From positions 62,001-126,000 of the forward strand of contig NZ_BDAM01000002.1 of NCBI RefSeq assembly GCF_001895045.1: a stretch of 64,000 nt of DNA. Direction: 5' to 3'. Below the pieces are notes generated by a model. It did no database searches, was not told the DNA's origin, and saw nothing but the letters and a program-made list of their open reading frames with translations. Source of the DNA: Rhodococcus coprophilus NBRC 100603. GTDB lineage: Bacteria > Actinomycetota > Actinomycetes > Mycobacteriales > Mycobacteriaceae. Positions 8,528 to 16,274 of this stretch are shown here, piece by piece. A program made the translations under genes and the position numbers. The first letter of the stretch is position 1, and every line of letters begins with the position of its first letter.

Positions 8528-9055
8528 CTAGCCTCCGCTGGGATCCTTGACTTGTTCCCACGGCAGTAAGCCGTCGTCGTCGAGGACCGGTTTGCGCGGG
8601 ATGATTACCACCGGACGGTGCTGACGGTGGGAAAGTTGCACGGAGAGTGACCCAGTGAAGAACTCTTCGACTGAACCCCGGAAACCCGATTCGCGTGAGC
8701 CGACCACGATGAGGGCCGCGTCCAACTGGTCGGCCAGGCGGGCAAGCTCCTGCGCCGGACCACCCGCCAGCGCGCGGACGGACCATTTCACTGGCAGCGG
8801 ATCCATGACTCCCGCGATCTCTGCCCGCAGCCTGGGATCGAATTCCTCGGTCTCGGTGAAAGGCAGGTCGGGATTGATGGGCGCCGACACGACCGTCCCA
8901 TCGGGTCGTTGCTCAACCTTCTCGCTGGAGGCGTCGACAGTGGCGCAGACCAAGTCCGCGCCCAAATCGTCGGCTAACCCTGCCGCTGCCTCGACCACCG
9001 TCGCAGCAGTGCCGGGCACGACACCCACCAAGACCTGGGGCTTGGGATTGTTCAT
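8528..9055 (-). CDS. Universal stress protein (UspA family), single domain
   Basis: Cytoplasmic single-domain Usp, 175 residues, slightly longer than the usual 140-150. The start MNNPKPQVLVGVVPGTAATVVEAA is the first beta strand and helix. The core strand DAALIVVGSRESG is followed by GFRGSVEEFFTGSLSVQLSHRQHRPVVIIP. The ATP-binding signature G-x2-G-x9-G-S/T is only approximate: glycines are present but the spacing is shorter, so nucleotide binding is uncertain. ATG 9055 has AAGGAG a few bases upstream. No operon partner is visible. Usp proteins are induced by stress or hypoxia in actinobacteria; nothing here proves the stimulus. Confidence 0.88.
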   Translation of the reverse strand: MNNPKPQVLVGVVPGTAATVVEAAAGLADDLGADLVCATVDASSEKVEQRPDGTVVSAPINPDLPFTETEEFDPRLRAEIAGVMDPLPVKWSVRALAGGPAQELARLADQLDAALIVVGSRESGFRGSVEEFFTGSLSVQLSHRQHRPVVIIPRKPVLDDDGLLPWEQVKDPSGG

Positions 9056-9434
9056 TGTATGGACTCCTTCGTGCGGGATCCATCGATGCGATCGGCTGGC
9101 GAGGTGCCGGCGACACCCCGAGGTGACGGCGCAACGGCCGTCTGGGGCGGGACCGCCTCAACAGCTTGGGTTAGGGCTGATGCTGTAAGGAAAGGGTGTC
9201 ACAACCTTTCGAGTTTGTGCATCGGAAGAGGGTTCCAGCTGCTTCATGAGGCCTTGATTGCTGGTGGTCCCGTGTGTCGGCGACGCTCGAAAACTGGACA
9301 GTTTCGCCGCCTGAAGAGTGAACACTCAACACGCTTGGAGAGTGATCACTCTTTGGAAGACTGGGCATTGATCAGAAGGCTCGCGGCCGACAGTGTCCCG
9401 AAGGCCCGGATCGCGGCGCGGTACCTTCCGATCG
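9056..9434. other. Intergenic region upstream of the amidase remnant
   Basis: 379 nt without a supported gene. It holds the stress-protein leader, a weak repeat at about 9288-9306 (CGAAAACTG...CAGTTTCG) and the paired palindromes at 9316-9352 described separately. It may be the old control region of the broken amidase. Confidence 0.5.
9316..9352. promoter_or_regulatory. Two matching 12-bp palindromes, operator-like
   Basis: GAGTGAACACTC (9316-9327) and GAGTGATCACTC (9340-9351) share the form GAGTG-N2-CACTC. Their centres are 24 bp apart, close to two helical turns, which suits cooperative binding of a dimeric repressor. They lie just upstream of the decayed amidase gene and may be its former operator. 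The protein is unknown. Confidence 0.5.
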
Positions 9435-9744
9435 ACCGTGTGCAAACCCGGATCCGGCGACGCGCCGAGTGTCGCGTACGGCTACCCGTTCGCGGAAACT
9501 GCCGGATCCTGGATACCCATCGGCCTGTCCGATCCCGACGGTGCGGTCGAGGCCAGAGCAGCGACCTCGACGCCGCAATGCGGCGCGCTGTCGTCAATGC
9601 CCTCGACCTCCTCGATAACGACCAGGCATTGACCGCGCAACCGCCCACGCGTACCTCTCGGCGGCGGCCGACTTCACCGTGTCGCAGGTGGTCGACCGGA
9701 CAGTCGGTGTGCACGGCCAGATCTACAAGAACCATTTCAGCTGA
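9435..9744 (+). pseudogene. Acetamidase/formamidase, C-terminal remnant with two frameshifts
   Basis: Three short stretches in three reading frames together resemble the C-terminus of the acetamidase/formamidase (FmdA/AmdA) family. First GYPFAETAGSWIPIGLSDPDG (about 9478-9540), then DLDAAMRRAVVNALDLLDN (about 9560-9620), then DRATAHAYLSAAADFTVSQV with VDRTVGVHGQIYKNHFS and a TGA at 9742-9744. The shifts fall near 9545-9560 and 9620-9630. The N-terminal two thirds of the enzyme is not recognisable upstream. I conclude it is a decayed gene; the 5' limit given is approximate. Confidence 0.7.
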
Positions 9745-9811
9745 GGTAGAACGGGGTGCCGGTCGATCGATGCGCGGCCACCGGCGCCGCTTCGGGTTGC
9801 GGCCACTCCCC

Positions 9812-9823
9812 TACTATCACCGG
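9812..9823 (+). promoter_or_regulatory. -10 element placed for a leaderless lexA-like transcript
   Basis: TACTAT at 9812-9817 fits the actinobacterial TANNNT -10. The next six bases lead directly to GTG 9824, so transcription would begin at the start codon. No Shine-Dalgarno sequence precedes the GTG. I find no clear -35 and no SOS box here. The call is inferred from spacing only. Confidence 0.4.
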
Positions 9824-10486
9824 GTGACCGGTTACGACGATCTCGACATGTTCGGCGGCCTCGACGCCTCCGCCCTCCCGCTTCGCCAGCAACGAATTCT
9901 GGTGACCATCCGGGATTGGGTGGCCTCCCACGGCTGCGCCCCGAGCACCCGGCAGATCGCCGACGCGGTCGGCCTGAAGTCGACGTCGACGGTGTCGAAA
10001 CATCTTCGTCTCCTCGAGGACCAGGGTTTCCTCCGCCGCGGTACCGCTGTGGCGCGCCAACTCGATGTGCGGCCGTTTCTTCCCGGGGCCTCCGGGGGCC
10101 GCTCGTCGGACAACCGGGTGTCGGTACCGGTGGTGGGCGACATCGCGGCCGGAACACCGATTCTCGCCGAAGAGCACACCGACGAGATCCTCGATCTGCC
10201 TCGGGAACTCGTGGGCACCGGCACGGTGTTCGGTCTCCGTGTGCGTGGGGAGTCGATGATCGACGCAGCGATCTGCGACGGTGACGTCGTGGTGGTCCGT
10301 CGCCAGGACGAGGCTCACTCCGGCCAGATCGTCGCCGCGATGATCGACGGCGAGGCCACCGTGAAGGTCTTCAGGCGACGCAACGGCCATGTATATCTCG
10401 AGCCCCGCAACCCTGCCTATTCGGTCATCGACGGTGACGACGCGGTAGTGCTGGGCAAGGTGGTCTCGGTGATGCGCCGGATCTGA
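9824..10486 (+). CDS. LexA-family repressor/self-cleaving regulator (paralogue)
   Basis: S24-type transcriptional repressor, 220 residues from GTG 9824. The winged helix-turn-helix spans about residues 17-83 (QRILVTIRDWVASHGCAPST, then STSTVSKHLRLLEDQGFLRR). The protease domain has the Ala-Gly cleavage site at 109-110 (GDIAAGTPI), catalytic Ser144 (RGESM) and Lys181 (ATVKVF), so self-cleavage should work. It resembles mycobacterial LexA throughout but lacks the usual lexA neighbours, so I call it a paralogue; it could be the only lexA. An alternative start is ATG 9848. It is downstream of an amidase remnant and convergent with a lipoprotein gene. Confidence 0.85.
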   Translation: MTGYDDLDMFGGLDASALPLRQQRILVTIRDWVASHGCAPSTRQIADAVGLKSTSTVSKHLRLLEDQGFLRRGTAVARQLDVRPFLPGASGGRSSDNRVSVPVVGDIAAGTPILAEEHTDEILDLPRELVGTGTVFGLRVRGESMIDAAICDGDVVVVRRQDEAHSGQIVAAMIDGEATVKVFRRRNGHVYLEPRNPAYSVIDGDDAVVLGKVVSVMRRI

Positions 10487-10557
10487 TGCCCCGCGGCAGA
10501 ACTGAAAACGCTCCTGATCGACACTTTCGCTCTGCCTGTACTTCCGACCCGCTCCGG

Positions 10558-11214
10558 TCAGCGGATGAACACCCATTGTCCGCCGGTGCACCGCTGCTTT
10601 CGCATGTCGGGCGTGTTGGTGATGGTGCCTTCTTCGTCCGGACGGCAAGGACCTGCAACCGCTCCGCCGCCTCCCATCGTGCCGGGCGGATTGGGTGGAT
10701 TGTTCACCGCGTCGAACTCGTCGGCGCAATGCTGCGTCCACGGTGACCAGGTTCCGTCATCCCACACTGTCGCCCCGCGGTCGTGAACGTACTTGTCGGT
10801 TCCACACCACACGATCTGTGGATTCCGCGGATCTGCGCTCGGGTCGGGCGCCGGCGCATCAGTGTAGGGGTTGGGGCAGATCTCACCGACGCAGTTGAAC
10901 GGGTTGGGATCGGGCTCCTGCGGCGCAACCGTGGCCCCATCGTTCGTTTCGGCAGCGGGCGCCACATCCGCGTCTTTCGGCTGCGGCTGTGGCTCGACCG
11001 GCACCGCAGGGTCACCGGCTTCCGTCGGCACCGCAGGCTCGACGGGATCCGGTTGCGCCGCAGCCGATATCGGTGCCGTGCTGGTGGAAGTCCCTGCCGC
11101 GACCGTCGTCGTCGCTGTCGTGGGATTCGCACCATCGTTCGTCGAACTACCGTCGCCACATCCTGCAACCACAAGTCCGAGTACGACCAACAATCCTGCT
11201 GCGGCGCTTCTCAT
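10558..11214 (-). CDS. Secreted lipoprotein, Thr/Pro-rich linker, cysteine-rich C-terminus
   Basis: Exported protein of 218 residues with no family I can name. MRSAAAGLLVVLGLVVAGC is a lipoprotein signal with lipidated Cys19. Residues about 20-100 are low complexity (T, A, P, E), a wall-spanning linker. The C-terminal 115 residues hold seven cysteines (CVGEIC, WCGTDKY, QHCADEF, GPCRPDE, QRCTGG), several probably disulphide-bonded, and end GGQWVFIR. It is a single gene with its own upstream region (11215-11436), convergent with the lexA-like gene. It is probably anchored to the outer face of the membrane. Function unknown. Confidence 0.8.
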   Translation of the reverse strand: MRSAAAGLLVVLGLVVAGCGDGSSTNDGANPTTATTTVAAGTSTSTAPISAAAQPDPVEPAVPTEAGDPAVPVEPQPQPKDADVAPAAETNDGATVAPQEPDPNPFNCVGEICPNPYTDAPAPDPSADPRNPQIVWCGTDKYVHDRGATVWDDGTWSPWTQHCADEFDAVNNPPNPPGTMGGGGAVAGPCRPDEEGTITNTPDMRKQRCTGGQWVFIR

Positions 11215-11436
11215 GGTCTGTTCTCCCCCATTCGACGAATCCCCCGAACCCGCGACAACGCGCGCTCACGATCACAGTCGTAGGATTATGCGCCAGCGTT
11301 ACATGCGGACGGAAGTGTCGAAAACGCATCCGGCGTCCTGTTCGACGGTGCGGTCATCTGACCGCGGGGAACCCCTCCGTACCCAAGGAGGGCGACCCGT
11401 TCGTTTCCCAAGGAGGAGTGCCGATTCCAGCGGCAG

Positions 11437-12633
11437 TCATCGTGCGTTCCTCGAAGTCGCGGCGCGATCAGGGCTTCCTGTGCGAGTCGCGGTACCGGAC
11501 GGATGCCGGCCGCCTCTCGGGAAGCCGACGGTGCTAGGACACAGCGCCTCCACGCGAAGGCCCGCCATGGCAGCTTTCAGTCCGAGAGCCTTGAGCGACA
11601 GGGCGATCCGGCCGGCGAACACCCGATCCTCGGGGGTGTCGTCCCGCTCGTGGAACTGGACGACGCCCGATCGTCGTCCCAGGCTGATACCGATGCCGTT
11701 GAATCCGAAGTCGAGACTCGCGGGTTCCTCGCCGGCTATTCGGCTGAGAACCGTGCCGGCGGCGGTGAGTCCCATGGGAAGTGCCGACTGGCATGCCATG
11801 CGTAGCGGGTCTCCCGAGGGCGCCGCGCAATCTCCTGCGGCGATCACGCGATCGTCGTCGATGCTCGTCAGCGTCTCGTCGGTGAGCATCCGACCGACCG
11901 TGTCCGTGCTGAAACCGCTGGCTCGGGCGAGTTCGGGGACCCCGAACCCGGCGGTCCAGACGGTGACCGCGCTGGGCAGAACGGTGCCGTCGTCGAGCGC
12001 CGGCCCGTCCGGGCCGACCCGGACGACACGCGAATTCTCGAGGACCTCGACGCGCAGGTTCGACAGGCGTTCGTACGTTGCGCGGCGTGCTTTCTCGGTC
12101 AGCACCGGGCCGATGACGCCGCTGCACACGAGACGGACCCGGCGCCCTTGTTCGGCGAGTTCTCCGGACGTTTCGAGACCTGTGAGTCCCGCCCCGACGA
12201 CCGTGACCACCGAGTCGGGGTCGAGCGTGCTCAGCGCGTGCCGAAGGCGTTCTGCATGCTCGTATTCCGCTACCGGGAAGGCGAATTCTTCGACTCCCGG
12301 CACCGTGGCCGGTCGCGTCGCTTCGCTCCCGACGGCGTAGATCAGGTAGTCGTACCCGACCGAGCCACCCGTTGCGAGATGGACGGTCCGTGTGCGGGGT
12401 TCGATGTGGGCGACGGTATCGACCAGCAGTTCGGTTCCTTTCCCCAGGAGCTTGCGGTAGTCGCCGGAAGCATGATGGTTTCCGGCGGCGAACTGGTGGA
12501 GCCGGGTCCGTTCGACGAAGTGCGGTCGAGGATTGATTACCGTGACCGCGGTCTTCCTGCTCACACGACTGGCTGCGGCAGTTCCTGCGTATCCGCCGCC
12601 GATCACGACGACGCGGGGGCGTGGCTGTGACAT
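11437..12633 (-). CDS. FAD-dependent NADH dehydrogenase-like oxidoreductase, likely ECF41 target
   Basis: Pyridine nucleotide-disulphide oxidoreductase of the NDH-2-like type, 398 residues. FAD Rossmann motif VVVIGGGYAGTAAA is at residues 8-21, NAD Rossmann motif VVTVVGAGLTGLETSGELAE near 160, and the second FAD contact VIAAGDCAAPSG near 275. No membrane anchor is obvious. The C-terminal 30 residues (RHPSGTATRTGSPD...) are low complexity. It lies 102 nt downstream of an ECF41 sigma gene on the same strand and has its own ECF41-type promoter. ECF41 factors are typically linked to such oxidoreductases, carboxymuconolactone decarboxylases or epimerases, so it is the likely sigma target. The electron acceptor is unknown. 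Confidence 0.87.
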   Translation of the reverse strand: MSQPRPRVVVIGGGYAGTAAASRVSRKTAVTVINPRPHFVERTRLHQFAAGNHHASGDYRKLLGKGTELLVDTVAHIEPRTRTVHLATGGSVGYDYLIYAVGSEATRPATVPGVEEFAFPVAEYEHAERLRHALSTLDPDSVVTVVGAGLTGLETSGELAEQGRRVRLVCSGVIGPVLTEKARRATYERLSNLRVEVLENSRVVRVGPDGPALDDGTVLPSAVTVWTAGFGVPELARASGFSTDTVGRMLTDETLTSIDDDRVIAAGDCAAPSGDPLRMACQSALPMGLTAAGTVLSRIAGEEPASLDFGFNGIGISLGRRSGVVQFHERDDTPEDRVFAGRIALSLKALGLKAAMAGLRVEALCPSTVGFPRGGRHPSGTATRTGSPDRAATSRNAR

Positions 12634-12683
12634 GGTTTCTCCGATCCCTACGTGGCTCGGGTGAGTGAGCCCTTGTCATCGGA

Positions 12684-12710
12684 GACAGGACAGGATCGGT
12701 GTTTGTGACA
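12684..12710 (-). promoter_or_regulatory. ECF41-type promoter for the oxidoreductase gene
   Basis: On the minus strand TGTCACA (12710-12704) is followed after 16 nt by TGTC (12687-12684). The published ECF41 consensus is TGTCACA, 16-18 nt, CGTC, so there is one mismatch. Transcription would start about 40 nt before GTG/ATG 12633. Its position directly between the sigma gene and the oxidoreductase supports the call. Confidence 0.65.
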
Positions 12711-12735
12711 CGGCTACGGAGATCAGCCGGTCGTT

Positions 12736-13653
12736 CTACGGTCGTTGCATGTCGCGGAGATGTTGTGCGAGCGCACGAACGTCGGCGACTCGCCCCAGGT
12801 GAGCGAGCTTGTCCGGGTTGATCACGACCCGGACCGCCCCGATCCGTCCGTCGGCGATGTCGAAGGTCATGACCTGCACGATGGCCCCACTGTTGTCCCG
12901 CACGATCAGACCTGGGTGCCGGTTGATGTCTCGGGGTTCGAGCACCATGCCGACCTGTGCCATCGGCGAGATATACGAGGCGAGCAGACGAAGCACCTTC
13001 TCGCTACCCACTACAACCTTGCGCACCGCCGGCGCCTTGCCGCCGCTGTCGGCGACAAGTTGCACGTCGGCGGCCAGCAGGTCGCGAAGACCGCCGACGT
13101 CGCCGTCCTGAAACGCCGTGAGGAACCTCGCGGTGAGCCGTTCGTGAGCATGTGGATCGGCATCGAATCGGGCCGCGCCTCGATCGACGTGCCGACGTGC
13201 GCGCACCGCAAGCTGCCTGCACGCCGCCTCCGATCGGTCGACGATCTCGGCGATCTCGGCAAACCCGAATCCGAATGCTTCGCGCAGTACGAAGACGGCA
13301 CGCTCTAGGGGGGTCAGTCGTTCGAGCAGGACGAGCGCCGCCATCGACACCGATTCCGTCAACTCTGCCGAGCGCTGCGGATCGTCGTAGGGCTCGTCGA
13401 GCATCGGTTCCGGAAGCCACTCGCCCACATATTGTTCGCGCCGCACGCGGGCCGATTCGAGCACGTTGATCGACACCCTCGTGACGACAGTGGACAGGAA
13501 CGCGCGAGGCGAGTCCGGGCGGGTTCCGGATGCGTCGTATCGCATCCAGGTTTCCTGGACCGCGTCCTCGGCCTCGGCGACGCTCCCGAGGATGCGGTAG
13601 GCGATGGCGAAGAGCAGCGGACGTAGGTCTTCGAACTCTTCGACGGCAGTCAC
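12736..13653 (-). CDS. sigJ: ECF41-group sigma factor with SnoaL-like C-terminal extension (SigJ-like)
   Basis: Extracytoplasmic-function sigma factor of 305 residues from GTG 13653, with GGGAGG upstream. Region 2 covers residues 1-75 (EAEDAVQETWMRY, DSPRAFLSTVVTR) and region 4 about 108-160. ECF41 hallmarks are all present: WLPEP in the linker (79-83), a DGGGK-like DSGGK (202-206) and NPDKL (279-283) in a SnoaL-like C-terminal domain of some 135 residues. In this group the C-terminal domain, not an anti-sigma factor, tunes activity, and no anti-sigma gene is adjacent. Its probable target is the oxidoreductase downstream. The inducing signal is unknown. Confidence 0.92.
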   Translation of the reverse strand: MTAVEEFEDLRPLLFAIAYRILGSVAEAEDAVQETWMRYDASGTRPDSPRAFLSTVVTRVSINVLESARVRREQYVGEWLPEPMLDEPYDDPQRSAELTESVSMAALVLLERLTPLERAVFVLREAFGFGFAEIAEIVDRSEAACRQLAVRARRHVDRGAARFDADPHAHERLTARFLTAFQDGDVGGLRDLLAADVQLVADSGGKAPAVRKVVVGSEKVLRLLASYISPMAQVGMVLEPRDINRHPGLIVRDNSGAIVQVMTFDIADGRIGAVRVVINPDKLAHLGRVADVRALAQHLRDMQRP

Positions 13654-13716
13654 CTCTGCCCCTCCCGTAGATCCGTGTGTTCGATGACAGCACTCCCCCG
13701 GGATCAGTGCAACAAC

Positions 13717-13784
13717 GCCGTGGAGGTTCCGGGGCCGTGAAGGTTCCGGGGCCGTGGAGGTTCCGGGGCCGTGGAGCTCCCGGG
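13717..13784. repeat. Four tandem copies of a 17-bp unit in the sigma gene leader
   Basis: Unit GCCGTGGAGGTTCCGGG at 13717, 13734 (one change), 13751 and 13768 (two changes). The array lies between the divergent ECF41 sigma gene (start 13653) and the FtsK-like gene (start 13908). It could be a multi-site operator or replication slippage of a neutral spacer. Confidence 0.9.
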
Positions 13785-13907
13785 AAGGAACGCGACCGCA
13801 GCAGTCCCGCCCACGGTGCCGGCACCGAAAGATGTCGGCCGTTCGGACTATGGTGGCGCCGTATCGGAGATGCTTCACACCGCACCGACACGGAACGGAC
13901 TTCCGCC

Positions 13908-14579
13908 ATGACGCCGCCCGTCGTTTCTCCCGCGCACCGGACCTGCTCTCGCGCTGCCACCGTCCGCCTGCCCCGGACACCAGGTGACGGGCCACCGCTC
14001 GGCGCGTCCGCGTGCACGACAGCCACCCATGCCTCCCGAACGGTGATTCCCTTCGGCCGCGACGGTGCCGGCATGCCCGTGTCCTGGGATCTGTCGGCCG
14101 GACGTAACCTCCTCATCGCACGCGACGAGCGACTCGCCCCGCCGAGTGTGTCCCTCGACCTCGCGGCGATGAGCGTGCTGTCGGGAGGGACCCACGACGT
14201 GACCGTGCTCGATCCGCACCGGCGGCATCGGTGGGTGACCGAACTGGGTCCTGGGCAGAGTAGCTCCGCCCGCACGGCCGCGACACCCGAAGACATGACT
14301 CGCGTGGTGACCGACCTGGTTTCGGCGCCCGGGACGCGGCCACGAATGTTGCTGGTCTCCGACCTCGCAGCCACCGTCGCGGCTCTCGACCATCGGACCC
14401 GCGCTCTGCTCACAGAGGCGGCGGTGACGGCACGCGAGCGACGGCTGACGATCGTGGCGACCACCGCGGACCCCAATCCGCGGTGGTTCCCCGAGCACCT
14501 GATCTATGCGTTCGACGACGTCGTCGAACCGCAAGCGGTGCCGGGGCGGTACCGCGAGCCACGGCTGTGGGCACGCTGA
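13908..14579 (+). CDS. FtsK/SpoIIIE-like domain protein lacking Walker A
   Basis: A 223-residue protein, start ATG 13908 (MTPPVVSPAH), with only a weak ribosome site. From residue about 46 it follows the FtsK/SpoIIIE ATPase layout: VIPFGRDGAGMPVSWDLSAG, then NLLIARDERLAPPSVSL where the Walker A loop should be, then HDVTVLDPHRR, PEDMTRVVTDLV, a Walker B-like RMLLVSDLAA, and LTIVATTADPNPRWFPEHLI. The glycines, Lys and Ser/Thr of Walker A are absent, so ATP hydrolysis is unlikely. It may be a regulatory or partner subunit, like the degenerate modules of type VII secretion EccC proteins. No esx genes are nearby. Family assignment is by eye. Confidence 0.55.
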   Translation: MTPPVVSPAHRTCSRAATVRLPRTPGDGPPLGASACTTATHASRTVIPFGRDGAGMPVSWDLSAGRNLLIARDERLAPPSVSLDLAAMSVLSGGTHDVTVLDPHRRHRWVTELGPGQSSSARTAATPEDMTRVVTDLVSAPGTRPRMLLVSDLAATVAALDHRTRALLTEAAVTARERRLTIVATTADPNPRWFPEHLIYAFDDVVEPQAVPGRYREPRLWAR

Positions 14580-14675
14580 CGGCGCCGATCTTCGCCTGCC
14601 CGCACGCTCTTGGACTGGCCATCCCGCTGGTGATCGCGATCTCCACCGCGTGCACCGCGTCCGACCGGGCATGCG

Positions 14676-16274
14676 CTACCGCAGGAAGCCGACCGCCTGT
14701 TCGGCGAGGCTCAGCATCGGCGAAGGCATGATGCCGAGCAGCACGGTCGTCACCGCCGCGAACGCCACCACCGCGCCGGTGTAGGCGCTCGTCGTCGCGA
14801 GTTGCGGCGGGTCGTCGGGCGGATCACGGAAGAACATCAACACGATCACCCGGATGTAGAAGTATGCGGCAATGGCACTGGCCAGCACACCGACGATCAC
14901 CAACGCCACCGCATCTCCCGCGACCGCCGCCCCGAAGACCGCGAACTTGGCGATGAAACCGCTGGTGAGCGGAATACCGGCGAGAGATAGCAGGAACAGC
15001 GCGAACACGGCAGCCAGGGCGGGATACCGCCTGCCGAGACCGGCCCACCGCGACAACTCCCAGGCCTCCCCGTCCGGGTCGCGGACGAGCATGACGACAC
15101 CGAAGACACCGACTGCACCCACGGCGTAGGCGAACAGATAGAACAGGGTGGACGCCACCCCCACGGCATTCGTGGCCACGACACCCGTGAGCACGAAACC
15201 TGTGTGGCTGACGGCCGAGTACGCGAGCATGCGCTTGACGTCGGTCTGGGTCACCGCCAGCACCGCTCCCAGGAGCATCGTCGCGATCGCCACCGCCCAC
15301 AGGATGGGCCGCCAGTCGTCGCGCAGACCCGGCACCGCGACGTACAGCACCCGCATCAACGCACCGAATGCCGCAATCTTCGTCGCCGCTGCCATGAAGG
15401 CGGTTATCGGTGTGGGCGCACCCTGATAGACGTCCGGGGTCCACGAATGAAACGGCACCGCACCGATTTTGAACAACAGGCCGACAGACAACAGACCGAC
15501 GCCGATCAGGGCTATCGTCTCGTCTCCCGTTCCGGCCGCGACCGCATCAGCGATCCCAGCCAGTTGCACCGTGCCCGCGTATCCGTACAGAAGCGCGATC
15601 CCGTAGACGAAGAACGCGGACGAGAAGGCGCCGAGCAGAAAGTATTTCAGCGCCGCTTCCTGGGAGATCAGCCTGCGTCGGCGGGCGAGTCCGCAGAGCA
15701 GGTACAGCGGGAGCGACAGGACTTCGAGCGCGACGAACATGGTGAGCAGGTCACCTGCCGCCGGAAACAGCATCATCCCGCCGACCGCGAACAACGCCAG
15801 CGGAAATACCTCGGTCCGGGTGACACCCGCCTCGGTCGCTTCTCGCTCGGCGGCGCTGCCGGGTAGCGCAGCAGCCTGCGGTGCGAAGGCGTCGGTGTAC
15901 ACCACGGCCGGGGCCCGAGCCGGGTCCGGAGCGGTGGTGGCGACGCTGCGCTCGGCGATGAGCGCAACGGACAACAGCGCTACCACCAGAATGGATGCCT
16001 GCAAGAACAGCGTCGCGCCGTCGATCACGACCGCCCCACCTGCCGTCAGTCCCCGGGTGCGTTTGACCACCACCGCGACCAACGCGAGGGTCAGTCCCCC
16101 GAAGCTGAGAGCCAGGTGTGCCGCGTACCGCGCGCGGGACGGAACGAACGCCTCGACGAGCACTCCGACGACCGCAGCCCCGAACACGACGAGCATCGGC
16201 ATGAGCATGCCGTAGTCGATGTCGGGCGCCGGCAACGACTGTGCGAGTACGGCTCCGCCGTCGAGAGATGTCAC
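14676..16274 (-). CDS. nuoN: NADH-quinone oxidoreductase subunit N
   Basis: Antiporter-like proton-channel subunit of respiratory complex I, 532 residues with about 14 membrane helices. Typical motifs include FFVYGIALLYGYAGT, VPFHSWTPDVYQGAPTPITAFMAAATK and AYSAVSHTGFVLTGV. It is the last gene of the nuo operon. The GTG start at 16274 overlaps the nuoM stop (GTGA), so translation is coupled. A loop of about 45 residues around residue 120 (DAFAPQAAALPGSAAER) is longer than in E. coli NuoN. Confidence 0.96.
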   Translation of the reverse strand: MTSLDGGAVLAQSLPAPDIDYGMLMPMLVVFGAAVVGVLVEAFVPSRARYAAHLALSFGGLTLALVAVVVKRTRGLTAGGAVVIDGATLFLQASILVVALLSVALIAERSVATTAPDPARAPAVVYTDAFAPQAAALPGSAAEREATEAGVTRTEVFPLALFAVGGMMLFPAAGDLLTMFVALEVLSLPLYLLCGLARRRRLISQEAALKYFLLGAFSSAFFVYGIALLYGYAGTVQLAGIADAVAAGTGDETIALIGVGLLSVGLLFKIGAVPFHSWTPDVYQGAPTPITAFMAAATKIAAFGALMRVLYVAVPGLRDDWRPILWAVAIATMLLGAVLAVTQTDVKRMLAYSAVSHTGFVLTGVVATNAVGVASTLFYLFAYAVGAVGVFGVVMLVRDPDGEAWELSRWAGLGRRYPALAAVFALFLLSLAGIPLTSGFIAKFAVFGAAVAGDAVALVIVGVLASAIAAYFYIRVIVLMFFRDPPDDPPQLATTSAYTGAVVAFAAVTTVLLGIMPSPMLSLAEQAVGFLR

